Of a stretch of DNA of 5,997 nucleotides, positions 1 through 5,967 are shown piece after piece (the first letter of the stretch is position 1; the number at the start of each line of letters is the position of its first letter). The DNA comes from Actinotalea sp. (lineage in GTDB: Bacteria; Actinomycetota; Actinomycetes; Actinomycetales; Cellulomonadaceae). The position numbers were made by a program, and so were the translations under genes. The stretch spans positions 1-5,997 of the forward strand of contig JACIXM010000285.1 of NCBI GenBank assembly GCA_014360395.1, written 5' to 3'. The notes below the pieces were generated by a model, which was not told where the DNA came from, ran no database searches, and was given only the letters and a program-made list of their open reading frames with translations.

Positions 1-5
1 GGTCC

Positions 6-419
6 GTGAGCCCCGCCCAGCCGGTCAGCGCACCCGTGAGCTCCGTACCGGGGGCCCAGCCCGTCAACGCCGTGCCCGCCGCGAGTCCGGTGAGCGCGGC
101 GCCGTCGTCGTCGTCGCCGACCGCCGGCTCCGCCGGGACCGGCGAGCACCGCCGGCCGGGCCCGGACCCGCGCCTGGTGGAGATCGCCGCGCGCCAGGAC
201 GGGCCGACGGCGCTCGTGTGGGTCCGGCGGCGCCGCGGCCAGCGCTACGAGGCGGTGCTGCACCCCGACGGCGTCGTCGAGGCGCACGGGCGGCGGTTCG
301 GGGACCCCGACCGCGCGGCGGCGTTCGCCTCGGGCGGCACGGTCGTCGACGGCTGGTCGGTGTGGCGCGTCGGCCACGAGGACGGCCCCAGCCTGGGCGA
401 CCTGCTGCGCGAGCCGTAG
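6..419 (+). CDS. Small protein with low-complexity N-terminus and RAMA-like C-terminal domain (probably 5'-partial)
   Basis: The frame reads 137 residues from a GTG at base 6 to a TAG at 417-419. Only five bases precede it and show no ribosome binding site, so the true start may lie outside the window. Residues 1 to about 50 are low complexity (Ala, Pro, Ser, Val) with three degenerate A(Q/S)PV(S/N)A units at 4-9, 18-23 and 27-32, and look disordered. From about residue 57 it becomes a compact domain: a basic stretch (RRRRGQRYEA, 74-83), 'HPDGVVEAHGRRF' (86-98), a 'DPDRAAA' helix start (100-106) and 'DGWSVWRV' (115-122). This order (G-x-YxA, dGxI/V, pre-AA helix, xGWxxW) resembles the RAMA domain, a predicted modified-DNA reader linked to restriction systems. 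That assignment is from memory of the pattern and is tentative. No restriction gene is visible beside it. It converges on the downstream hydrolase gene. Confidence 0.58.
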   Translation: MSPAQPVSAPVSSVPGAQPVNAVPAASPVSAAPSSSSPTAGSAGTGEHRRPGPDPRLVEIAARQDGPTALVWVRRRRGQRYEAVLHPDGVVEAHGRRFGDPDRAAAFASGGTVVDGWSVWRVGHEDGPSLGDLLREP

Positions 420-435
420 GCGGCCCGGGCGCCGT

Positions 436-1455
436 TCAGGCCAGGGGGTCCGCGCCGCCGTCGACCGGCACGACGGGACCGGCCCACCCGTACGCGCTGA
501 GCCAGCGGGTGACCTCGGCGTAGAAGTGCTCACGGACCGCCGGGGGCGACAGGGTCAGGTCGTGCAGGCCGCCGTCGACGCGCAGCACGGTGACCAGGGG
601 CCCGAGCAGCACGGCGCGGCGGGCGAGGAGGTCGGCGTCGAGGACGACGTCGGCGGCACGCATCTCCTCCCGCCAGCGGGTGCCGATGATGCTGCGGGCC
701 GAGGCGGCCATGAGCACGGGGGTGTCGATCGCCAGGCCGGCCGCGACTCGCGCGTGGCCCTCCATGACGGCCTGGAGCCACCCGGCGCGGATGGGGAAGA
801 ACGGGGTGGGCCGCCACCGCTCGTCGAACTCCCACTCCCCGCCGTGCTCGGTGAGCAGCGTGCGGACGTAGAAGCCCGGGTCGCGCGCGACCATGGGGGT
901 GCGCGGGTGCAGGCGGGCGATCTGCTGCACCACCGGCTGGCTGATCAGCCGCGCGACCGAGGAGCCGGTCATCTCCAGCCACGGGCTGTTGAGGACGAGG
1001 CCGCCGAGCCGGCCGGGGTTCCGGTCCGCCCACAGCGCCGCGACCAGCCCGCCGGTGCTGTGCCCCATGAGCAGCACCCGGGCGTTCCGGCCGAGGTCGG
1101 CGTGGATGAGGTCCAGCGCGCGGCCGATCTCCTCGTCGTAGGCGGTGAGGTCCTCGACGTGGTTCGGCGTCTGGTGCTCGCGCAGGCTGCGGCCGTACTT
1201 GCGCAGGTCCAGGGCGAAGAACGCGGCGCCCTGGCCGTGCCAGAACTGCGCGAGACCGACCTGGAAGAAGTAGTCGTTCCACCCGTGCAGGTACAGGACC
1301 GCTCGGGCCGGGCGGACCGGCTCCGGCGTGTCGGGGCGGTACCGGACGAGGGTGGCGACGACCTCGCCCTCGTCGTCGTCGGCCAGCGGCAGGGTGCGCG
1401 CCTCGAAGCCCGCGCCGAGGACGTCGGGGACCCAGGCGCCGTCGTCGTCGGCCAT
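436..1455 (-). CDS. Alpha/beta hydrolase, serine aminopeptidase S33 / monoacylglycerol-lipase-like
   Basis: The product is 339 residues, a usual length for this family, and probably cytoplasmic: no signal peptide or membrane segment is seen. After a short acidic N-terminus the fold starts with the oxyanion-hole motif 'LYLHGWND' (His57-Gly58). The nucleophile elbow is 'GHSTGG' with Ser133, and the catalytic His is His298 in 'DGGLHDL'. The acid is probably Asp273 in 'VVLDADLL', as in hydrolases of the lysophospholipase/S33 type. The region between about residues 160 and 240 would form the lid. The family cleaves esters or peptides, and the substrate cannot be read from the sequence. It is the last gene of the minus-strand series. 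Its ATG lies two bases after the oxidoreductase stop. An in-frame GTG at 1461 would instead overlap that stop as GTGA, adding two residues. Neither start has a strong ribosome binding site, which fits translational coupling. Confidence 0.93.
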   Translation of the reverse strand: MADDDGAWVPDVLGAGFEARTLPLADDDEGEVVATLVRYRPDTPEPVRPARAVLYLHGWNDYFFQVGLAQFWHGQGAAFFALDLRKYGRSLREHQTPNHVEDLTAYDEEIGRALDLIHADLGRNARVLLMGHSTGGLVAALWADRNPGRLGGLVLNSPWLEMTGSSVARLISQPVVQQIARLHPRTPMVARDPGFYVRTLLTEHGGEWEFDERWRPTPFFPIRAGWLQAVMEGHARVAAGLAIDTPVLMAASARSIIGTRWREEMRAADVVLDADLLARRAVLLGPLVTVLRVDGGLHDLTLSPPAVREHFYAEVTRWLSAYGWAGPVVPVDGGADPLA

Positions 1456-1457
1456 GC

Positions 1458-2435
1458 TCACCCGACCGTCACGACGACCTTGCCCACCTGCTCGCCCGAG
1501 GCGAGCCGGGCGAAGCCCTCGGGGGCGCGGTCCAGCGGGACGCTCGTGTCGATGGTCGGCCGGACGCCGGTGCGGACGAGCATGCGCAGCAGCGCCTCGA
1601 GGTCGTCCTTGTCGCCCATGGTCGCGCCGAGCACGGAGATCTCGGTGAAGAAGATCCGGGTCAGCTCCATGGGGGAGGGGTCCCCGGAGGTGGCGCCGGC
1701 GACGACGATCACCCCGCCCGGCCGGACGGATCGCACCGAGTGGCTCCACGTCGCGGCGCCGACGGTCTCCAGGACGGCGTCGGCGCGGAACGGCAGCCGG
1801 GCGCCGGGTTCGACGGCGACGGCGGCGCCCATCGCCAGGGCGCGCTCGCGCTTGCCGGCGTCGCGGCTGGTGACGGCGACCTCCAGGCCCGCCGCCGCCC
1901 CGAGCTGCACCGCGGCGGAGGCGACGCCACCGCCCGCGCCCTGGACGAGCACCCGGTCCCCGGGCGCGAGGCGGGCGCTGGTGAAGAGCATCCGGTAGGC
2001 CGTGAGCCACGCCGTCGGCAGGCACGCGGCCTCCGCGAAGGTCAGCTCCGGCGGCTTGGGCACGAGGTTCCACGTCGGCACGGCGACCTGCTCCGCCAGC
2101 GTCCCGGGGTACTTCTCCGACAGCAGGGAGCGCCGCTCGCCCGGCCCGACGCCGTGCCCCGTCGCGCCGACGACGGCGTGCACGACCACCTCGCGGCCGT
2201 CCGCCGTGACGCCCGCCGCGTCGCAGCCCAGCACCATCGGCAGCGCCTCGTCCGGCAGTCCCACGCCGCGCAGCGACCACAGGTCGTGGTGGTTCAGGCT
2301 CGCGGCGCGCACGTCGACGACGGACCAGTGCGGCGGGAGGTCCCGCTCGCCGGGGCGCTCGACCTGGCGCAGCTCGAGGCCGGACAGCGGGTCCTGGGGG
2401 TCGGTGCGGACGGCGACGGCGGCGAGCATGGTCAT
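1458..2435 (-). CDS. MDR-superfamily NAD(P)H-dependent oxidoreductase (zinc-binding alcohol dehydrogenase / quinone reductase family)
   Basis: The product is 325 residues with the two-domain layout of medium-chain dehydrogenases. A GroES-like domain covers about 1-130 ('SLNHHDLWSLRG' at 47-56, 'MVLGCDAAGV' at 67-76). The Rossmann domain contains the glycine-rich nucleotide loop 'VLVQGAGGGVASAAVQLG' (162-179), and 'TSRDAGKRERA' (189-199) ends the second strand, where a basic residue can favour NADPH. The whole protein has only two cysteines (71 and 138), and the structural-zinc lobe is missing. The usual catalytic Cys and His are replaced by Asn48 and Cys71, so it is probably a zinc-independent reductase despite the family name. 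The substrate is unknown. The first ATG at 2435 has GGTGG five bases upstream and is preferred. An in-frame GTG at 2444 is possible. It lies 47 bases after the preceding gene and 2 bases before the next. Confidence 0.93.
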   Translation of the reverse strand: MTMLAAVAVRTDPQDPLSGLELRQVERPGERDLPPHWSVVDVRAASLNHHDLWSLRGVGLPDEALPMVLGCDAAGVTADGREVVVHAVVGATGHGVGPGERRSLLSEKYPGTLAEQVAVPTWNLVPKPPELTFAEAACLPTAWLTAYRMLFTSARLAPGDRVLVQGAGGGVASAAVQLGAAAGLEVAVTSRDAGKRERALAMGAAVAVEPGARLPFRADAVLETVGAATWSHSVRSVRPGGVIVVAGATSGDPSPMELTRIFFTEISVLGATMGDKDDLEALLRMLVRTGVRPTIDTSVPLDRAPEGFARLASGEQVGKVVVTVG

Positions 2436-2466
2436 GTCCGCCACCGTAGGCGCTGGTCGCGCGGGT

Positions 2467-2489
2467 GTCAGACGGACGCCGGTCAGACG
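2467..2489. repeat. 8-bp direct repeat GTCAGACG, 15-bp period
   Basis: GTCAGACG occurs at 2467-2474 and again at 2482-2489, separated by seven bases. The right copy covers the last codons and the TGA stop of the DinB/maleylpyruvate-isomerase-like gene, and the left copy lies in the 47-base gap before the oxidoreductase start. It could be a local duplication or a pair of regulator half-sites. The repeat itself is seen directly; any function is a guess. Confidence 0.5.
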
Positions 2490-3193
2490 AGCGGGAGCAT
2501 TCCGGCCAGGTCCGGCATGGAGTCGGAGGTGTAGCGCGGCCGGACCGCTGCGCCGATGGCGTCGGCGTCCACGGGGGTCCGGCCGCAGGCGAGGCGCACC
2601 CAGGCCCGCGGCTCGACGACCTCGAGCTCCCAGCCGCCGCGGTCGGTCACGATCTCCAGGAGGGCGTCGGAGACGACCTGGAGGGCCTCGTCGACGACGA
2701 TGTCGCCGGGCTGGGCGGGGAGGGAGCGGTCCAGGTCGTCGCCGTGGACGACGAGCTCCAGCAGGCGGCTCAGGGCCAGGTCGGACAGGCGGATCTCGGC
2801 GACCCGGGTGCGCACGACCGGGTCGGGCCCGAGCGCGCGCAGCACCTGGAGCTGGGCGAACGCGTCCTCGGCGTGGCGGTCCAGGGCCCCGAGGGGGTCG
2901 GCGGCGATCTGCTGCGCCAGCTCGCGGGTGACGGTGTCGATCCGCTCCGCGCGCTCGGCCGTCAGGGCCAGGTAGGCGCCGAGGCTGATCGGGCGGGCGT
3001 CGTCGTCGGCCGGCTGGGTCACCGCCACCGCGTCCATGACCCGACCGAGGTGGGCGACGAGCTCGGCGACCGTCCAGCCCGGAACCACGCTGGGTGCCGC
3101 CGTGGCGTCGTCGTCGAGGTCCTCGAGCCACTCCCGCAGCCGCAGCCACTGCGTGCGCAGGAGGTGGTCGGTCGTCGCGAGGTCCGTCGCCAT
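2483..3193 (-). CDS. Maleylpyruvate isomerase family, mycothiol-dependent-type (TIGR03083/DinB-like) protein
   Basis: The product is 236 residues, typical of the actinobacterial MDMPI/TIGR03083 family. An N-terminal four-helix DinB-like bundle opens with 'VVPGWTVAELVAHLGRV' (36-52), the family's signature stretch. His48, with Glu146 and His150 in 'LELVVHGDDLD', forms the His...Glu-x3-His set that binds a divalent metal in mycothiol-dependent maleylpyruvate isomerase. Residues from about 160 onward are the smaller C-terminal domain. The family uses the thiol cofactor mycothiol, but most members have no known substrate, and real maleylpyruvate isomerase activity is not implied here because no gentisate-pathway genes are visible. 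The start is uncertain: ATG at 3193 is used, and an in-frame ATG at 3202 would add Met-Arg-Gly. Neither has a well-placed ribosome binding site. The gene begins 44 bases after metX on the same strand. Confidence 0.88.
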   Translation of the reverse strand: MATDLATTDHLLRTQWLRLREWLEDLDDDATAAPSVVPGWTVAELVAHLGRVMDAVAVTQPADDDARPISLGAYLALTAERAERIDTVTRELAQQIAADPLGALDRHAEDAFAQLQVLRALGPDPVVRTRVAEIRLSDLALSRLLELVVHGDDLDRSLPAQPGDIVVDEALQVVSDALLEIVTDRGGWELEVVEPRAWVRLACGRTPVDADAIGAAVRPRYTSDSMPDLAGMLPLV

Positions 3194-3237
3194 GCCTCGC
3201 ATGCTAGGGAGCGACGGTCCGGCGCGCAGCGGAGCCG

Positions 3238-4518
3238 TCAGCCCAAGAACTCCCGGACCAGCGCGCCGAGCTGGTCGAACTCGATGAGGAACCCGTCGTG
3301 CCCGTAGTCGGAGTGGATGAGATGCGTCCGCTCCGCGCCGGGCAGGGCGGCGGCGATGCGCTCGGACTCCGCCGGCAGGTACAGCCGGTCGGAGTCGACG
3401 GCGACGACGAGCGCCCGGGCGGGCACCGTCGCCAGCGCCGCCTCGACCCCGCCGCGCTCGCGGCCGACGTCGTGGGACAGCATCGACTCGGTGAGCACGA
3501 GGTAGGAGTTCGCGTCGAAGCGCCGCGCGAGCTTGCCGGCGTGGTGGTCGAGGTAGGACTGCACGGCGTAGCGCCCGCCGCCGCCCAGCGGCTCCTCGGC
3601 GCCCTGCGCCTGCCGGCCGAAGCGCCCGTCGAGCTCGACGGCGGCCCGGTAGGTGGTGTGCGCGATCTGCCGCGCGATCCCGAGACCGACGTGCGGGCCC
3701 TGGCCCTCGGGCAGGTCGTAGTAGTCCCCGCCCCGCCAGCTCGGGTCGCTGCGGATCGCCTCGAGCTGCGGGTGCGCCCAGGCGATCTGGTCCGCCGTCG
3801 TCTGCGCGGTGGTGGCGATGGCGCCGAGCGCGCGCACGCGCTCCGGGGCCGTGACCGCCCACTCGAGCACCCGCATGCCGCCCATCGACGCCCCGACGAC
3901 GAACGCCCAGCTGTCGATGCCGAGCGCGTCGGTCAGGGCGATCTCGGCCCGGACCTGGTCGCGCGTGGTGACGAACGGGAACCGCCCGCCCCACGGCCGA
4001 CCGTCGGGAGCATTCGTGGCCGGGCCGGTCGTGCCCTGGCACCCCCCGAGGACGTTCGGTGCGACGACGAAGTACCGGTCGGTGTCGATCGGGCAGCCCG
4101 GCCCGACCAGCGTGTCCCACCAGCCCGCCGTCGGGTGCCCCGGCCCGGCCGGCCCGAGGACGTGCGAGTCACCGGTGAGGGCGTGCAGGACGAGCACGGC
4201 GTTGTCGCCGGTGGGGGAGAGCGTCCCCCACGTCTCGTAGGCGAACGTCACGTCCGGCAGCGTCTCGCCGCCCTCGAGCGTCAGCGGACCGATCGAGAGG
4301 CGCTTCCGGTCCCCGAGCGGGTCCCCCTCCCGCCACGCCGCGCTCGCGGGCACGGGCGTGCCGCCGGCCCACACGGGCTCGCGGCGGCCGGCCGTGGCCG
4401 GGGCGTCCGTCGTCGTCGGGGTCTGCACGACGCGCCAACCTACGTCGCTCGCCCGACGGCGGCCCGGGGTGTCCACGTCGTGCGCACCCTGCGCGGTATG
4501 GCGGGAGGGGGTGCTCAT
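3238..4518 (-). CDS. metX: Homoserine O-acetyltransferase
   Basis: The enzyme transfers acetyl from acetyl-CoA to the hydroxyl of L-homoserine, the activation step of methionine synthesis, in the cytoplasm. The 426-residue product has the alpha/beta-hydrolase fold. The strand 'VLVLHALTGDSHV' (108-120) supplies the oxyanion region, followed by 'GWWDTLVGPGCPIDTDRYF' (132-150) and the family hallmark 'PNVLGGCQGTTGP' (154-166). The nucleophile is Ser211 in 'GASMGGM', the acid is probably Asp377 in 'DSDRLYLP', and the catalytic His is His407 in 'DYGHDGFL'. Acetyl rather than succinyl specificity is inferred from the adjacent sulfhydrylase and the actinobacterial setting. The ATG at 4518 overlaps the metY stop by one base (TGATG) and has AAGGG six bases upstream. 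This gives a non-conserved N-terminal tail of about 50 residues; homologues are usually 370-380 residues, so a GTG at 4428 (codon 31) is an alternative start. Confidence 0.95.
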   Translation of the reverse strand: MSTPSRHTAQGAHDVDTPGRRRASDVGWRVVQTPTTTDAPATAGRREPVWAGGTPVPASAAWREGDPLGDRKRLSIGPLTLEGGETLPDVTFAYETWGTLSPTGDNAVLVLHALTGDSHVLGPAGPGHPTAGWWDTLVGPGCPIDTDRYFVVAPNVLGGCQGTTGPATNAPDGRPWGGRFPFVTTRDQVRAEIALTDALGIDSWAFVVGASMGGMRVLEWAVTAPERVRALGAIATTAQTTADQIAWAHPQLEAIRSDPSWRGGDYYDLPEGQGPHVGLGIARQIAHTTYRAAVELDGRFGRQAQGAEEPLGGGGRYAVQSYLDHHAGKLARRFDANSYLVLTESMLSHDVGRERGGVEAALATVPARALVVAVDSDRLYLPAESERIAAALPGAERTHLIHSDYGHDGFLIEFDQLGALVREFLG

Positions 4519-5837
4519 CACGCGCCCTTGGCCGCTCGGAACCCGGCGTCCAGGTCGGCGAGGATGTCGTCGATGTGCTCGAGGCCGACGGCGAGGCGCA
4601 CGAGCCCCGGCGTGATGCCGGACAGCGCCTGCTGCTCTGGCGTCAGCTGGCTGTGCGTCGTCGAGGCCGGGTGGATGACCAGCGACCGCACGTCGCCGAT
4701 GTTCGCGACGTTCGAGTGCAGCTCGAGCGCGTCGACGAACCGCTTGCCCGCCTCCGCGCCGCCCTCGAGCTCGAAGGCGACGACGGCGCCCGTGCCGCGC
4801 GGGGCGTACTTGCGGGCGTTGGCGTGCCACGGGCTGGAGGCCAGACCGGCGTAGTGCACCGTGCCCACCTCCTCGCGCGCCTCCAGCCACTCGGCGACCG
4901 CCTGCGCGTTCTGGACGTGCCGCTCGACCCGCAGCGACAGCGTCTCCAGGCCCTGCGCGATGAGGAACGCGTTGAACGGCGAGATCGCCGAGCCCAGGTC
5001 GCGCAGCAGCTGAACGCGCGCCTTGAGGATGAAGGCCAGGTTGACGCCGAACGCCCCGCCGACGCCGAGGTCCCGGGCGTAGACGAGCCCGTTGTAGCTC
5101 GGGTCCGGCTGGTTGTAGTTGGGGAAGCGGTCGGGGTGCTGGGCGAAGTCGAACGAGCCGCCGTCGACGATGACGCCGCCGATCGCCGTCCCGTGCCCGC
5201 CCAGGTACTTGGTCGCCGAGTGCACCACGATGTCCGCCCCGTGCTCCAGCGGGCGGACGAGGTACGGCGTCGCGACGGTGTTGTCGACGATCAGGGGGAC
5301 GCCGACCTCGTGCGCGACGCCCGCGACCGCCTCGATGTCGAGGATGTCGCTCCGGGGGTTGGGGATCGTCTCGCCGAAGAACAGCTTGGTCTCCGGGCGG
5401 ACGGCGTCGCGCCAGGCCTGCGGGTCGTGCGGGTCGGTCACGAAGGTGACCTGCACCCCGAGCTTGGGCAGCGTGTGGTGGAGCAGGTTGTAGGTGCCGC
5501 CGTACAGGCTGGGGCTGGCGACGACGTGGTCGCCCGCCTCGGCGATGTTGAGGATCGCGTACGTCGTCGCGGCCTGGCCGGAGGACAGCAGCAGCGCGCC
5601 GACGCCGCCCTCGAGCGAGGCGATCCGGTCCTCCACCGCCTGCTGGGTGGGGTTGCCGATGCGGGTGTAGATCGGGCCGAGGTCCTGCAGCGCGAAGCGG
5701 GCCGCGGCGGCGTCGGCGTCGGGGAAGACGAACGACGTCGTCTGGTGGATCGGCAGCGCGCGGGCGCCGGTGGCCGGGTCGGGCGTCTGGCCGGCGTGGA
5801 TCTGACGGGTCTCGAAGGACCACTGGGGCTGGGTCAT
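4518..5837 (-). CDS. metY: O-acetylhomoserine sulfhydrylase (aminocarboxypropyltransferase), PLP-dependent
   Basis: This cytoplasmic enzyme replaces the acetyl group of O-acetyl-L-homoserine with sulfide, giving homocysteine and acetate. The 439-residue product is full length for the Cys/Met metabolism PLP family. 'YTRIGNPT' (57-64) binds the cofactor phosphate across the dimer. 'SSGQAA' (85-90) and '[12 protein letters not shown]' (108-119) follow. Asp185 in 'IVDNTVATP' holds the pyridine nitrogen, and Lys210 in '[11 protein letters not shown]' is the Schiff-base lysine. Arg414 in 'LVRLAVGLE' should bind the substrate carboxylate. The 'GETIPNP' segment (155-161) and the long central insertion (228-262) favour MetY over cystathionine gamma-synthase. 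The ATG at 5837 is chosen for its AGGAG six bases upstream; in-frame starts at 5882 and 5936 lack comparable sites. It is the first gene of the minus-strand series and is coupled to metX. Confidence 0.97.
   Translation of the reverse strand: MTQPQWSFETRQIHAGQTPDPATGARALPIHQTTSFVFPDADAAAARFALQDLGPIYTRIGNPTQQAVEDRIASLEGGVGALLLSSGQAATTYAILNIAEAGDHVVASPSLYGGTYNLLHHTLPKLGVQVTFVTDPHDPQAWRDAVRPETKLFFGETIPNPRSDILDIEAVAGVAHEVGVPLIVDNTVATPYLVRPLEHGADIVVHSATKYLGGHGTAIGGVIVDGGSFDFAQHPDRFPNYNQPDPSYNGLVYARDLGVGGAFGVNLAFILKARVQLLRDLGSAISPFNAFLIAQGLETLSLRVERHVQNAQAVAEWLEAREEVGTVHYAGLASSPWHANARKYAPRGTGAVVAFELEGGAEAGKRFVDALELHSNVANIGDVRSLVIHPASTTHSQLTPEQQALSGITPGLVRLAVGLEHIDDILADLDAGFRAAKGA
4525..4529 (-). promoter_or_regulatory. 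Ribosome binding site for metX (AAGGG)
   Basis: On the minus strand AAGGG lies six bases before the metX ATG, inside the last codons of metY. It supports the long metX start at 4518 over the shorter GTG start at 4428. It also lets ribosomes finishing metY reinitiate at the TGATG overlap. Confidence 0.5.
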
Positions 5838-5843
5838 GGCGGT

Positions 5844-5848
5844 CTCCT
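5844..5848 (-). promoter_or_regulatory. Ribosome binding site for metY (AGGAG)
   Basis: The minus strand reads AGGAG with six bases before the ATG at 5837. It is the strongest Shine-Dalgarno match in front of any gene in the window and decides the metY start against two in-frame upstream alternatives. Confidence 0.72.
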
Positions 5849-5857
5849 GGGATCTGG

Positions 5858-5880
5858 GGGTCACGAGCCGCGGATGACCC
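5858..5880. repeat. Inverted repeat GGGTCA-N11-TGACCC upstream of metY
   Basis: GGGTCA at 5858-5863 and TGACCC at 5875-5880 are perfect inverted hexamers around an 11-base centre, ending about 20 bases upstream of the metY start codon. Further copies of the same hexamer occur at 5831-5836 (GGGTCA, over the start codon) and 5897-5902 (TGACCC, 22 bp from its neighbour). The arrangement suggests a repressor operator. As RNA it would be a 6-bp stem just before the ribosome binding site. The repeats are seen directly; the function is inferred. Confidence 0.5.
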
Positions 5881-5885
5881 ATCGC

Positions 5886-5898
5886 CAGTGCGCCACTG
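5886..5898. repeat. Inverted repeat CAGTG-CGC-CACTG in the metY leader
   Basis: Perfect 5-bp arms with a 3-base centre lie about 50 bases upstream of metY, overlapping one of the TGACCC hexamers by two bases. It could be a small hairpin in the leader RNA or half of an operator. No known regulator motif is recognised. Confidence 0.4.
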
Positions 5899-5939
5899 AC
5901 CCGGGCCAGCCGCGAGGGACTGGGCGGGGAGTGCACGTG

Positions 5940-5967
5940 GGGAGCGAGGCCGCCGGCCCTGGCTCTC
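5940..5967. repeat. Imperfect GC-rich hairpin in the metY leader
   Basis: Outer arms at 5940-5945 and 5962-5967 pair over six positions, one of them G-T. Inner arms GGCC at 5948-5951 and 5955-5958 pair perfectly around a 3-base loop, with a small internal loop between the two stems. In the metY transcript it would sit about 100 bases before the start codon. There is no U-tract, so it is not a standard intrinsic terminator. Confidence 0.35.

Noticed and set aside
418..436. A terminator hairpin around the CCCGGG palindrome between the convergent genes.
   Set aside because: Pairing stops after four base pairs each side of the centre and there is no U-tract on either strand.
526..1998. A 490-codon open frame on the + strand, antisense to the hydrolase and oxidoreductase genes.
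   Set aside because: Its translation is low-complexity Gly/Ala/Arg/Val text with no recognisable domain, while the minus strand encodes two clear protein families over the same bases. Long antisense frames are expected at this GC content.
3199..3215. A TAGCAT string as a -10 promoter box before the DinB-like gene.
   Set aside because: No plausible -35 element sits 16-19 bases upstream and the hexamer overlaps the possible start codons. A leaderless start cannot be shown from sequence.
3298..4854. A 518-codon open frame on the + strand, antisense to metX and the end of metY.
   Set aside because: It crosses the boundary of two well-supported genes, shows no family motif and has Arg/Pro/Gly-rich composition typical of a GC-driven shadow frame.
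3238..5823. A continuous minus-strand frame that could be read as an 861-residue fusion ending in MetX.
   Set aside because: The part upstream of 4518 is an out-of-frame reading of metY without family features. The real metX start has its own ribosome binding site and TGATG overlap.
5838..5898. A cobalamin riboswitch, suggested by CCAGGAGACCGCC before metY (like the B12 box) and GCACTGG upstream of it.
   Set aside because: The other conserved core pieces, such as GGGAAGG and the CCCGCAACTG segment, are missing, and AGGAG is explained as the metY ribosome binding site. The match is likely chance.
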